Shown: piece after piece, positions 25,315 through 32,365 of the stretch | Numbering within the stretch: the first letter of the stretch is position 1 | Layout of the letters: every line of letters starts with the position of its first letter | NCBI GenBank assembly: GCA_949290575.1 | Contig: CASESJ010000003.1 | Span: 62,001 to 126,000, forward strand | Reading direction: 5' to 3' | DNA length: 64,000 nucleotides | Source: an uncultured Clostridia bacterium | GTDB lineage: Bacteria > Bacillota > Clostridia > Christensenellales > Borkfalkiaceae | Notes under the pieces: generated by a model | The model's database searches: none | The model's input: the letters and a program-made list of their open reading frames with translations, nothing else | What the model was told of the DNA's origin: nothing | Translations under genes and position numbers: made by a program

Positions 25315-26659
25315 GCGGACCGAACAGTCTGTAAGCCATAAAAGCCCATCTTTTTCGTCTGGCATTAAAGGGCGAGGACAGCCTGAGGCACTCGGTAAAG
25401 TCCTTGACCACGTCGTCCGTCGCGTCGCCATCGATATATATTCCGCACTCGCTGTTGAGCCACATGGAGCGGAAGTCGAGGTTGTAGCTGCCCAGAAAGC
25501 ACCCGTCGTCGCAGATGACGGCTTTGGCGTGCATAAAGCCCGGGGTGTAGACATAGATGTTTGCGCCCTTTTCTTTAAGTCGCGCCGCGCAGTCGCAGGT
25601 GAGGGCGTAAGCCGCCTTTTTGTCGGGTACGGCGGGGATGATAATCCTGACGTCCGCGCCCCGCCCTGCGGCGTTCTCGAAGGCGGCAAATAGGCGTTCG
25701 TCGAGGCATAGGTAGGGGGTAAACGCCCATACGCGCCGCTCGGCGGAGTATATCGCCTTCAGCAGAGCCGCGCTGCCCGAGCCCGCGTGCGAGGGGGGAC
25801 AGTCAAAAACGGGCACGATTTCTCTGCCGTCGCATGGCGGCAGAATGCACTCTCTGTCGCCCGACCAGCAGGCTGAAAACAGTTCCTGAAATACTGTTGC
25901 CGCGCTGCCGTTCACGCGGAAGGCGCAGTCCTTCCACTTGCCGTGGGGGCGGGTTATGTCTGCGTATTCGTCGGCAATGTTTATGCCGCCCGAGAAGGCA
26001 ACTTTTCCGTCAATGACGGCAATCTTTCTGTGGTCGCGGAAGTTGAGGCGGGACAGCGGCGGGGGAAAAAGTCCGTTAAAAATTTTTATCTCCGCGCCCG
26101 ATTTTCTGAGTATTCTGAATTTTTTCGAGGGCAGCCGCAGGGCGCAGCCTAAACCGTCGGCAATAATCTTTACCTCGACGCCCCGCTTCAAGGCGGCTTT
26201 GAGCCGCGTGAAAAGCCCGTTGAAGACCTGCCCGTCCGAAAAGATATAGAATTCGAGATATACGCTCCTCTTCGCGCCGTCCACGGCGGAGAAGAGGTCG
26301 GCAAAGAAGTCGCGTCCGTCGGCGTAGTATGCGCAGTCGCCGCACGCCTTGCCGACTATTTTCAGGTTGCCCCAGTCGGGCTTGCGCCTCAAAGAAGAGG
26401 CGAAGTATAATGCCGCGCCTATGACGGGCACGAAGGCGATTATGAACAGTCTGGCGCAGCGGTATTCGGCGGGGTACGGGTCGGTCACCGCCTTGAAAGC
26501 CGCTGCCGCGGAGAGCGCAAACGAGGCTGTCGCCGCCGCGCCTACGGACAGCATTGCGGGCAGATATATGCAGAGCAATATTATGCCTGTGATGTAGAGT
26601 GCGAGCGCAATAAGGCACACAAACAGGCGGGAAAACAGAAAATTAAAAAAACCGCGCAT
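25307..26659 (-). CDS. Cardiolipin synthase-like phospholipase D-family enzyme
   Basis: This 450-residue membrane enzyme has two N-terminal hydrophobic helices (about 10-32 and 35-55), another near 70-88, and two HxKxxxxD motifs: HRKIAVID in the first half and HAKAVICD in the second. Bacterial cardiolipin synthases condense two phosphatidylglycerols with these motifs. A SGGINIADEYAD segment after the first motif and a GSYNLDFRSM segment after the second are typical. It follows the dehydrogenase gene by 37 bases on the same strand behind GAAAGG. Other PLD-family phospholipid transferases cannot be excluded. Confidence 0.88.
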   Translation of the reverse strand: MRGFFNFLFSRLFVCLIALALYITGIILLCIYLPAMLSVGAAATASFALSAAAAFKAVTDPYPAEYRCARLFIIAFVPVIGAALYFASSLRRKPDWGNLKIVGKACGDCAYYADGRDFFADLFSAVDGAKRSVYLEFYIFSDGQVFNGLFTRLKAALKRGVEVKIIADGLGCALRLPSKKFRILRKSGAEIKIFNGLFPPPLSRLNFRDHRKIAVIDGKVAFSGGINIADEYADITRPHGKWKDCAFRVNGSAATVFQELFSACWSGDRECILPPCDGREIVPVFDCPPSHAGSGSAALLKAIYSAERRVWAFTPYLCLDERLFAAFENAAGRGADVRIIIPAVPDKKAAYALTCDCAARLKEKGANIYVYTPGFMHAKAVICDDGCFLGSYNLDFRSMWLNSECGIYIDGDATDDVVKDFTECLRLSSPFNARRKRWAFMAYRLFGPLA

Positions 26660-26696
26660 AACCTTTCAGGTCTGCGCGGCGCAAAGATTTTTTATG

Positions 26697-27713
26697 TTAT
26701 AAAATGAGCTTGAAGACGGTCATTTTGTTATCGTGCGACACGTCGGCAAGCTTTGCCGAAAGCACGGCTGCGGCGTCGAAGTCGGAGAGGATTTCCTTAT
26801 CCAGAACGTCGAGGTCTATCGCGCCGTGGAGTATCATATTGATTGCCGACTCGGTATAGCAGTAGCCGTCCGTCACGGTGAACACGCGTATATTGTGCCT
26901 GAAGAGGGGTATGGAATCGAGCTTGAAGCGCAGCGACGACATTCCCTCCAGAACGAGCGTCTTATCGCGCGCGAGCACGCGGGAGGCTATATCGGGATTG
27001 ATTTTCGAGCATGCAATATAAATTGCGGCGTCGCAATTTATGCCGCTCGTCGCTTCGGCTATGTTTGCTTCGAGGTCATCGTCGTACAGTATGGAATAGA
27101 ATACGCCCGACTTTCTCAGTCTCTCCAGCCCTTCGGGGTTGTCGTCGATGACGACGGGCACAAGCTTGTGGTACATTGCAACCTGTGCGAGAATGTACGC
27201 CATAGTGTTGCCGCCGACTATCGCCACTCTGCTGCCCGCAGACAGATTTAATTTATCGTAAATATTTTCTGCAAAGGCGACGTGTTCTATGCAGAGTGCC
27301 TGCAAATCGCTTATTTCGTCGGGCAGAACGGCAACTCTTCTGTAATCGCACACGACAAAATCGCGCAGAAAGCCGTCAAAATCGAGACCGGCAATCTGAA
27401 CGTGTTCGCATTCCTCAAAATCTCCGCGCTTGCAGTGCATGCACTTGCCGCAGGGACGGGTGCCTTCGATAAATACCCTCGCGCCCTTTTCTATGCCGTA
27501 AACCTTTTCGCCGCACTCGGTGACGATGCCCACGGCAAATCTTCCCACGGTCTTGGGATATGCGACGGGCAGTTCGCCCGCATAGCACAGGGCGTCGTAA
27601 TTGCTCGCCAGAACGTAGCTTACTTTAACTTTAACCTGGTCGCTAAGTATGTTAAGCTCGCTCTGCGGCTGCTTGACCAGCATCTTGGGACCTGCTAAAA
27701 TCCAATTATCCAT
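26697..27713 (-). CDS. MDR-superfamily dehydrogenase lacking catalytic-zinc ligands
   Basis: This 338-residue medium-chain dehydrogenase/reductase keeps the structural-zinc lobe (CGKCMHCKRGDFEEC, about 92-106) and a Rossmann fold with AIVGGNTMAYI. The catalytic-zinc site looks lost: the region normally CGSD reads LASNYDAL, and the usual GHE reads GRFAVG. The fold resembles ribitol-5-phosphate or polyol dehydrogenases such as TarJ, but the chemistry is uncertain. The ATG is preceded by a consensus-like promoter close enough for a leaderless transcript, and it heads the minus-strand operon with cardiolipin synthase. Confidence 0.8.
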   Translation of the reverse strand: MDNWILAGPKMLVKQPQSELNILSDQVKVKVSYVLASNYDALCYAGELPVAYPKTVGRFAVGIVTECGEKVYGIEKGARVFIEGTRPCGKCMHCKRGDFEECEHVQIAGLDFDGFLRDFVVCDYRRVAVLPDEISDLQALCIEHVAFAENIYDKLNLSAGSRVAIVGGNTMAYILAQVAMYHKLVPVVIDDNPEGLERLRKSGVFYSILYDDDLEANIAEATSGINCDAAIYIACSKINPDIASRVLARDKTLVLEGMSSLRFKLDSIPLFRHNIRVFTVTDGYCYTESAINMILHGAIDLDVLDKEILSDFDAAAVLSAKLADVSHDNKMTVFKLIL

Positions 27714-27721
27714 ATATGCAT

Positions 27722-27750
27722 ATTATACGCTAAGACGGCGCGTAAATCAA
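27722..27750 (-). promoter_or_regulatory. Promoter of the minus-strand dehydrogenase operon, leaderless geometry
   Basis: TTGATT, 17 bases, TATAAT on the minus strand. The -10 ends eight bases before the ATG at 27713, leaving a predicted leader of at most two bases. No Shine-Dalgarno site is visible. Confidence 0.7.
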
Positions 27751-27828
27751 CCCATTTGCCCGAAAAAGCTTAAAATTAGTTAATTTGAGCGGCGCTATCA
27801 AAAAATTTTATTTGCAACGGAAAATTAA

Positions 27829-27857
27829 TTGACTTGAATGAATTTTTTATATATAAT
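27829..27857 (+). promoter_or_regulatory. rpmE promoter
   Basis: TTGACT, 17 bases, TATAAT, about 38 bases upstream of rpmE, which also has a clear GAGGTGAG ribosome site. Confidence 0.85.
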
Positions 27858-27895
27858 AGTTTAGCATTACAAGAAATAACAGCGAGGTGAGATAA

Positions 27896-28099
27896 ATGAA
27901 GCCCGAAATACATCCCGATTATCATGAAGTGACGGTTGTATGCGCTTGCGGCGCAACATTCAAAACTGGCACCACGAAGAAAGGTGATACGCTCAAGGTA
28001 GATATCTGCAGCAAGTGCCATCCCTTCTTTACCGGCAAGCAGAAGCTCGTGGACACCGGCGGTCGTGTAGACAAGTTTAAGAAAAGATACAATATTTAA
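27896..28099 (+). CDS. rpmE: 50S ribosomal protein L31 (zinc-binding form)
   Basis: This 67-residue ribosomal protein begins [16 protein letters not shown], the classic L31 start. Four cysteines (Cys16, Cys18, Cys38, Cys41) form the zinc ribbon of the C+ type, which also acts as a zinc store in many bacteria. The order rpmE, prmC, prfA that follows is common in Bacillota. It has its own promoter and terminator. Confidence 0.98.
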   Translation: MKPEIHPDYHEVTVVCACGATFKTGTTKKGDTLKVDICSKCHPFFTGKQKLVDTGGRVDKFKKRYNI

Positions 28100-28109
28100 C
28101 AAAAACCTC

Positions 28110-28139
28110 GGCTTCAAACTTAATTTGAAGCCATTTTTT
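28110..28139 (+). terminator. Intrinsic terminator after rpmE
   Basis: GGCTTCAAA and TTTGAAGCC flank a 5-base loop and are followed by ATTTTTTG. Confidence 0.92.
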
Positions 28140-28181
28140 GTATACGCGCGTGTGCGCCCGCATTGTGCGCGACAGTATGAA

Positions 28182-28187
28182 TATAAT
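28182..28187 (+). promoter_or_regulatory. Candidate -10 box next to the YqhQ-PrmC start
   Basis: A perfect TATAAT ends eight bases before the ATG at 28196, but the -35 region is poor (CGCATT at a 17-base spacing). If used, the leader would be one or two bases. No ribosome site is seen. Confidence 0.45.
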
Positions 28188-28195
28188 ATAGAGAA

Positions 28196-30025
28196 ATGTC
28201 AGATAAATCAAAAAAATGTAACCTGAATATTACGTCCGTGGGCGGTCAGGCCGTGCTCGAGGGCGTAATGATGCAGGGAAAAACTTCATATTGCACCGCC
28301 GTGCGCGACCAGGAGGGCACAATTCAGGTCGAAAGACTGCGCCTCAACTCGTCGCCCTCGGTAAAAAAGGCGGCTAAAATTCCCTTCGTCAGGGGCGTCG
28401 TCAACATGTTCTCGTCGCTCGTGCGCGGCTCTAAGGCGTTGATGCGCAGCGCGCAGGTCTACGGCGGAGACGAGGAGGAGCCGGGCAGAATTCAGCGTTG
28501 GTTCGCAGAAAAGTTCAAAAAGGACCTCACGCAGGTCATGTCGCTCTTTTCGGTGATACTTGGCGCATTGCTGGCAGTTGTGCTCTTCATATTCCTGCCC
28601 AACCTCGCCGTCAACGGACTTTCCGAACTCTTCCCCTCGTTTGCGGGAACGGTCTGGGAGTATGTCGTTTTAGGCGTGGTGAAACTTCTGATTTTCCTCG
28701 CATACCTCGGGCTCATATTGCTCCTTAAGGACATACGCCGTCTCTACGCCTATCACGGCGCGGAGCACAAGACGATAAACTGCTACGAAAAGGGTCTGCC
28801 GCTGACGCCCGAAAACGTCGCATCCTGCTCGCGCATTCACGACAGGTGCGGCACGTCCTTCCTGTTTATCGTGCTCATTGTGAATATCGTAATAATTTCC
28901 CTCGTATATTGGGCAATCGGTCTTCAGAACATCTCAAACGGCGCGCTTCGCTTCCTTGCGAGGCTGGGCGTCGAAATTGTCCTTCTGCCCGTAATCGCGG
29001 GCGTGGGATATGAAGTTTTAAAACTTCTCGCAAAGTTTCACGGACCAGTGTCAAAGGTGTTAAAATCGCCCGGAATGCTGCTTCAGAAGACGCTCACTAC
29101 GAGAGAGCCCGACCTTGAGATGATAGAGGTAGCCATCGCCGCGTTCAACTCCGCAATGGAGATGGACGCCGACCCCGAACTGCCCGAAACCCGCTTCGTG
29201 ACGGGCGGCGTGCTCACAGAGATGCTCAGGGAGACAAAAAAGCAGTTTGCCGAGGCGGAGGCGGACGAGAGCGACGCAGAGTGGATATATTCCATAGTTC
29301 TCGGAATGCCCCGCAGCGAGCTTGAAAACTCCTCGAGGGTAATCAAGCCGAGCGAAGCGAAAAAGATAGACGAAATAGTTAGAAAGCGTCTCACGGGCAG
29401 ACCTTTATGGTATGTCGTGGGCGATACGGAATTCTACGGCTGTACCATAAAGGTGGACGAGAGAGTGCTCATTCCCCGTCCCGAAACAGAGATTTTAGCC
29501 GAGCACGCCGTTCGCGCCGTCGAGGACGGCGACAAGGTGCTCGATTTGTGCACGGGCAGCGGCTGTCTGGCAATCGCCATAGCAAAGAACTGCAAGGCGA
29601 AGAGGGTGCAGGTCATCGCGGCGGACGTCTCGGACGCGGCTATAATGGTGGCGAGGGAAAACGCCAACCTCAACTCGGCGGATATCGAGTTCGTGCAGAG
29701 CGACATGTTCTCCAAGGTGCACGGCAGGTTCAACCTCATCGTGTGCAACCCGCCCTATATAAAGAGCGGCGAAATTGCCACTCTTCAGAAGGAAGTGCGC
29801 GACTACGAGCCGAGGGTAGCTCTCGACGGCGGCGAGGACGGACTTGATTTCTACCGCAGACTTGCAAAGGAAGTTTCACGCTATATCGCCAAGGGCGGCA
29901 TGCTCATTCTGGAGTGCGGCGAAGGTCAGGCGGAAGATATATTGAAGATGTTTGAAAAGCGCGATTACGCAATGGTCGTCAAGGACTATGCGGGCGTAGA
30001 CAGGATACTGAAAATAGCCTTCTGA
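28196..30025 (+). CDS. prmC: Fusion of YqhQ (DUF1385) membrane protein and PrmC release-factor methyltransferase
   Basis: Residues 1-300 match the YqhQ/DUF1385 family: the start VGGQAVLEGVMMQG, a core YHGAEHKTINCYE and four or so membrane helices. Residues about 310-609 are PrmC, which methylates the Gln of the GGQ motif in release factors: PRPETE, the SAM loop DLCTGSGCLA and the catalytic NPPY at 518-521. PrmC should therefore be tethered to the membrane by its YqhQ half. prfA, encoding its substrate RF1, follows 32 bases downstream. The frame is open through the junction, with no sign of frameshift. Confidence 0.92.
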   Translation: MSDKSKKCNLNITSVGGQAVLEGVMMQGKTSYCTAVRDQEGTIQVERLRLNSSPSVKKAAKIPFVRGVVNMFSSLVRGSKALMRSAQVYGGDEEEPGRIQRWFAEKFKKDLTQVMSLFSVILGALLAVVLFIFLPNLAVNGLSELFPSFAGTVWEYVVLGVVKLLIFLAYLGLILLLKDIRRLYAYHGAEHKTINCYEKGLPLTPENVASCSRIHDRCGTSFLFIVLIVNIVIISLVYWAIGLQNISNGALRFLARLGVEIVLLPVIAGVGYEVLKLLAKFHGPVSKVLKSPGMLLQKTLTTREPDLEMIEVAIAAFNSAMEMDADPELPETRFVTGGVLTEMLRETKKQFAEAEADESDAEWIYSIVLGMPRSELENSSRVIKPSEAKKIDEIVRKRLTGRPLWYVVGDTEFYGCTIKVDERVLIPRPETEILAEHAVRAVEDGDKVLDLCTGSGCLAIAIAKNCKAKRVQVIAADVSDAAIMVARENANLNSADIEFVQSDMFSKVHGRFNLIVCNPPYIKSGEIATLQKEVRDYEPRVALDGGEDGLDFYRRLAKEVSRYIAKGGMLILECGEGQAEDILKMFEKRDYAMVVKDYAGVDRILKIAF

Positions 30026-30057
30026 CCGCGCTTAAAGACGGTGCAGAGGCAGTTTTT

Positions 30058-31137
30058 ATGGCAGACACATTTATTTCAAAACTACAGGATATCTACAGCA
30101 AGTATTTAAAGCTTTCGGAAAAACTTGCCGACGCGCAGGTCATAGCCGACCCTGCACTGTGGGCAAAGCTCGCCAAAGAGCAGGCGGAAGTGGAGGATAC
30201 CGCCGTAAAATACGGCGAATACCTCGAAACCGAGCGTCAGATGACAGATGCGCAGCGTGCGGCGGAGGGTGAAACCGACGCCGAGATGAAGTCATTGCTT
30301 TCGGACGAAGTCTATGCCTGCAGGCACAGACTGGAAGAGCTTAAAGAGGAGCTTAAAATTCTTCTGTTGCCCAAGGACAAGAACGACGACCGCAACTGCG
30401 TAGTCGAGATACGCGCGGGCGCGGGCGGCGAGGAGGCGGCTCTGTTTGCGGCGAGGCTGTACGAGATGTATGCCCGCTACTGCGACCGTCACCGCCTGAA
30501 GGTGGAGGAAGTCGACGTCAGCCGCACCGAGCTGGGCGGCATAAAGGAAGTCGTTTTCAATGTGTCCGGCAAGCAGGCGTATAAACAGCTCAAGTTCGAA
30601 AGCGGAGTTCACCGCGTTCAGCGCGTGCCCGAGACCGAGTCTCAGGGCAGAGTGCACACCTCTACGGCTACGGTAGCCGTTCTTCCCGAGGCGGAGGATG
30701 TCGAGGTGGAAATAAAACCCGAGGACATAAGAGTGGACGTGTACCGCTCTTCTGGCGCGGGCGGACAGAAGGTCAACAAGACCGAAACCGCAATAAGAAT
30801 AACTCACTTTCCTACGGGCATAGTCGTTACGTGTCAGGACGAGCGCAGTCAGCTCAAGAACAAGGATAAAGCGTTCAAGGTGCTGCGAACAAGGCTTTAC
30901 GATTACTACAACGGACGCAGTCAGTCCGAGCAGGACGCGCGAAGAAAGAGCCTCGTCGGCAGGGGCGACCGTTCGGAAAGAATACGCACCTACAACTTCC
31001 CGCAGGGCAGAGTTACCGACCACAGAATAGGACTTTCGCTCTACACGATAGACACCTTCATGCTGGGCGATATGGACGAAATGGTGGGTGCTTTGCAGGT
31101 TGCCGAGAGGGAAGCGTTGCTTGCCGAGGGCAATTAA
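30058..31137 (+). CDS. prfA: Peptide chain release factor 1
   Basis: RF1 (359 residues) recognises UAA and UAG and triggers peptide release. The codon-recognition Pro-x-Thr motif reads PET in RVPETESQGR, and the catalytic GGQ is at residues 235-237 in SSGAGGQKVNKT. The arrangement after prmC is conserved across Bacillota. AGAGG lies upstream of the ATG. Confidence 0.98.
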   Translation: MADTFISKLQDIYSKYLKLSEKLADAQVIADPALWAKLAKEQAEVEDTAVKYGEYLETERQMTDAQRAAEGETDAEMKSLLSDEVYACRHRLEELKEELKILLLPKDKNDDRNCVVEIRAGAGGEEAALFAARLYEMYARYCDRHRLKVEEVDVSRTELGGIKEVVFNVSGKQAYKQLKFESGVHRVQRVPETESQGRVHTSTATVAVLPEAEDVEVEIKPEDIRVDVYRSSGAGGQKVNKTETAIRITHFPTGIVVTCQDERSQLKNKDKAFKVLRTRLYDYYNGRSQSEQDARRKSLVGRGDRSERIRTYNFPQGRVTDHRIGLSLYTIDTFMLGDMDEMVGALQVAEREALLAEGN

Positions 31138-31158
31138 AGCGGACACAGGGGGTACAGG

Positions 31159-31530
31159 ATGAAAAGAAATCAGTCGGGCGAAGATTACCTTGAAGCCATT
31201 CTGCTCCTTTCAAAGGAGCTTGAGTTTGTTCACCGCATAGACGTTGCGCGCAGAATGAATGTCTCTCAGCCCGCCGTGCAGAAGGCGATAAATATACTCA
31301 TCAACGGCGGATATCTGCGCACGGACGGCATGCACATATACTTTACCGACAGCGGCAGGGAGTACGCCGAAAGCGTATATTCCCGCCACTGCACCATACG
31401 CACGTTTTTGAGCATGCACGGCGTGGACGAAAAAATCGCCGACGCCGACGCCTGCGAAATCGAACACGTCATCTCGCAGGAGACCTTCGAGATGATGCAG
31501 AACTATATCGGCAGTCAGTCGGATAAATAA
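31159..31530 (+). CDS. DtxR/MntR-family metal-dependent repressor
   Basis: This 123-residue regulator has an N-terminal winged helix (about 1-60, recognition region SQPAVQKAINIL) and a dimerisation/metal domain. It lacks the C-terminal SH3-like domain, like MntR. Candidate ligands are Asp9 and Glu12 (SGEDYLE), His77 (SRH), Cys99, Glu102 and His103 (CEIEH). Asp9 is the manganese-regulator choice, while Cys99 is the choice of the iron-sensing DtxR, so metal preference is ambiguous. The feo iron operon behind paired inverted repeats lies just downstream, making it the obvious target. Confidence 0.9.
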   Translation: MKRNQSGEDYLEAILLLSKELEFVHRIDVARRMNVSQPAVQKAINILINGGYLRTDGMHIYFTDSGREYAESVYSRHCTIRTFLSMHGVDEKIADADACEIEHVISQETFEMMQNYIGSQSDK

Positions 31531-31545
31531 TTTTATGATTTTTAT

Positions 31546-31588
31546 GGGCGCGTGCGCCGCAGAATGCGGCGCACGCGCCCCTTTTTTT
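31546..31588 (+). terminator. Intrinsic terminator after the DtxR-family gene
   Basis: A 15-bp perfect stem (GGGCGCGTGCGCCGC and its complement), 5-base loop, then CTTTTTTTATT. Confidence 0.94.
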
Positions 31589-31706
31589 ATTCAGCTGCGG
31601 CAAATTTATCGTTCGCTTTTTCTCAACCTCTGTGCAATTTTCTACGCTTTTTTGCCCGAAACCTGCACCCTCAACGTCCCCTCAGAGAGCCTCCGACAGG
31701 CAAAAA

Positions 31707-31755
31707 ATTAACCAAAGTAAATTTTTTTGTAATTATTTTATTAACCACGGTTAAT
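31707..31755 (+). promoter_or_regulatory. Two copies of an inverted-repeat operator upstream of feo
   Basis: ATTAACCACGGTTAAT (31740-31755) is a perfect inverted repeat with 7-bp arms. ATTAACCAAAGTAAAT (31707-31722) matches it at 13 of 16 positions, 33 bases upstream, about three helical turns. The proximal copy ends five bases before the -35 box of the feo promoter. The size suits a dimeric DtxR-type repressor such as the one encoded at 31159; binding is inferred. Confidence 0.7.
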
Positions 31756-31760
31756 TTTTG

Positions 31761-31789
31761 TTGACATACGGCATAAATATAAATATAAT
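31761..31789 (+). promoter_or_regulatory. feo operon promoter (consensus)
   Basis: TTGACA, 17 bases, TATAAT, an exact consensus vegetative promoter. Transcription would start near 31796, about 50 bases before feoA. The operator pair lies directly upstream, as expected for an iron-repressed strong promoter. Confidence 0.93.
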
Positions 31790-31846
31790 CTAATTGAAAA
31801 AAACGAAAGGGCGGCAGAAGCCGCCTGCAAACAGGAGGAGGCAGAT

Positions 31847-32059
31847 ATGCCCGTCAGTCTTGCGCCCGTGAACACGGCGATGAAAATAGTGAGGATAACA
31901 GCGGAAGACAAGGTGCGCAGACACCTTATGGAGATGGGAATTACCGAAGGGGGCGAAATATCGCTGATATCCTCTTCGGTCAACGGAGTAATAGTAATGG
32001 TAAAGGAAGGCAGGCTGTGTCTTGACGGCGCGCTTGCAAGAAAGATACTTGTCGCCTGA
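31847..32059 (+). CDS. feoA: Ferrous iron transport protein A (first copy)
   Basis: This 70-residue cytoplasmic SH3-like protein assists FeoB. The segment VRRHLMEMGITEGGEISLI is the family hallmark (R..L..MG...G..I). An AGGAGGAGG run precedes the ATG. A second FeoA follows; tandem FeoA genes are common in Clostridia. Confidence 0.92.
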   Translation: MPVSLAPVNTAMKIVRITAEDKVRRHLMEMGITEGGEISLISSSVNGVIVMVKEGRLCLDGALARKILVA

Positions 32060-32134
32060 AAAAAACATCTTTCAGTCGGGGCGGCAAGCGTCGGAAAACG
32101 TTATAAAAAATGCATAGTTTCAGGAGAATAAAAA

Positions 32135-32365
32135 ATGATTAAGCTTTTAAGCGATTTTGCCGTCGGAGAGGGCGGCAGGATAGTAAAGGTTGGCGGACAG
32201 GGCGCGCTGAGGCGCAGGCTGTTCGATATGGGCGTTACTCCCGGTGCGGACGTAACGCTCAGAAAGAAAGCTCCGCTCGGCGACCCTATCGAAGTGACTT
32301 TAAGGGGTTACGAACTCACCCTCCGCAAGACGGAGGCGGCGTGCGTGGAGGTGGAAGTTTTATGA
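32135..32365 (+). CDS. feoA: Ferrous iron transport protein A (second copy)
   Basis: This 76-residue FeoA-domain protein has the hallmark GALRRRLFDMGVTPGADV. It is distinct from the first copy in sequence and charge. Its stop overlaps the feoB ATG (ATGA), so it is translationally coupled to the transporter and is the more likely direct FeoB partner. CAGGAG precedes its ATG. Confidence 0.93.
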   Translation: MIKLLSDFAVGEGGRIVKVGGQGALRRRLFDMGVTPGADVTLRKKAPLGDPIEVTLRGYELTLRKTEAACVEVEVL

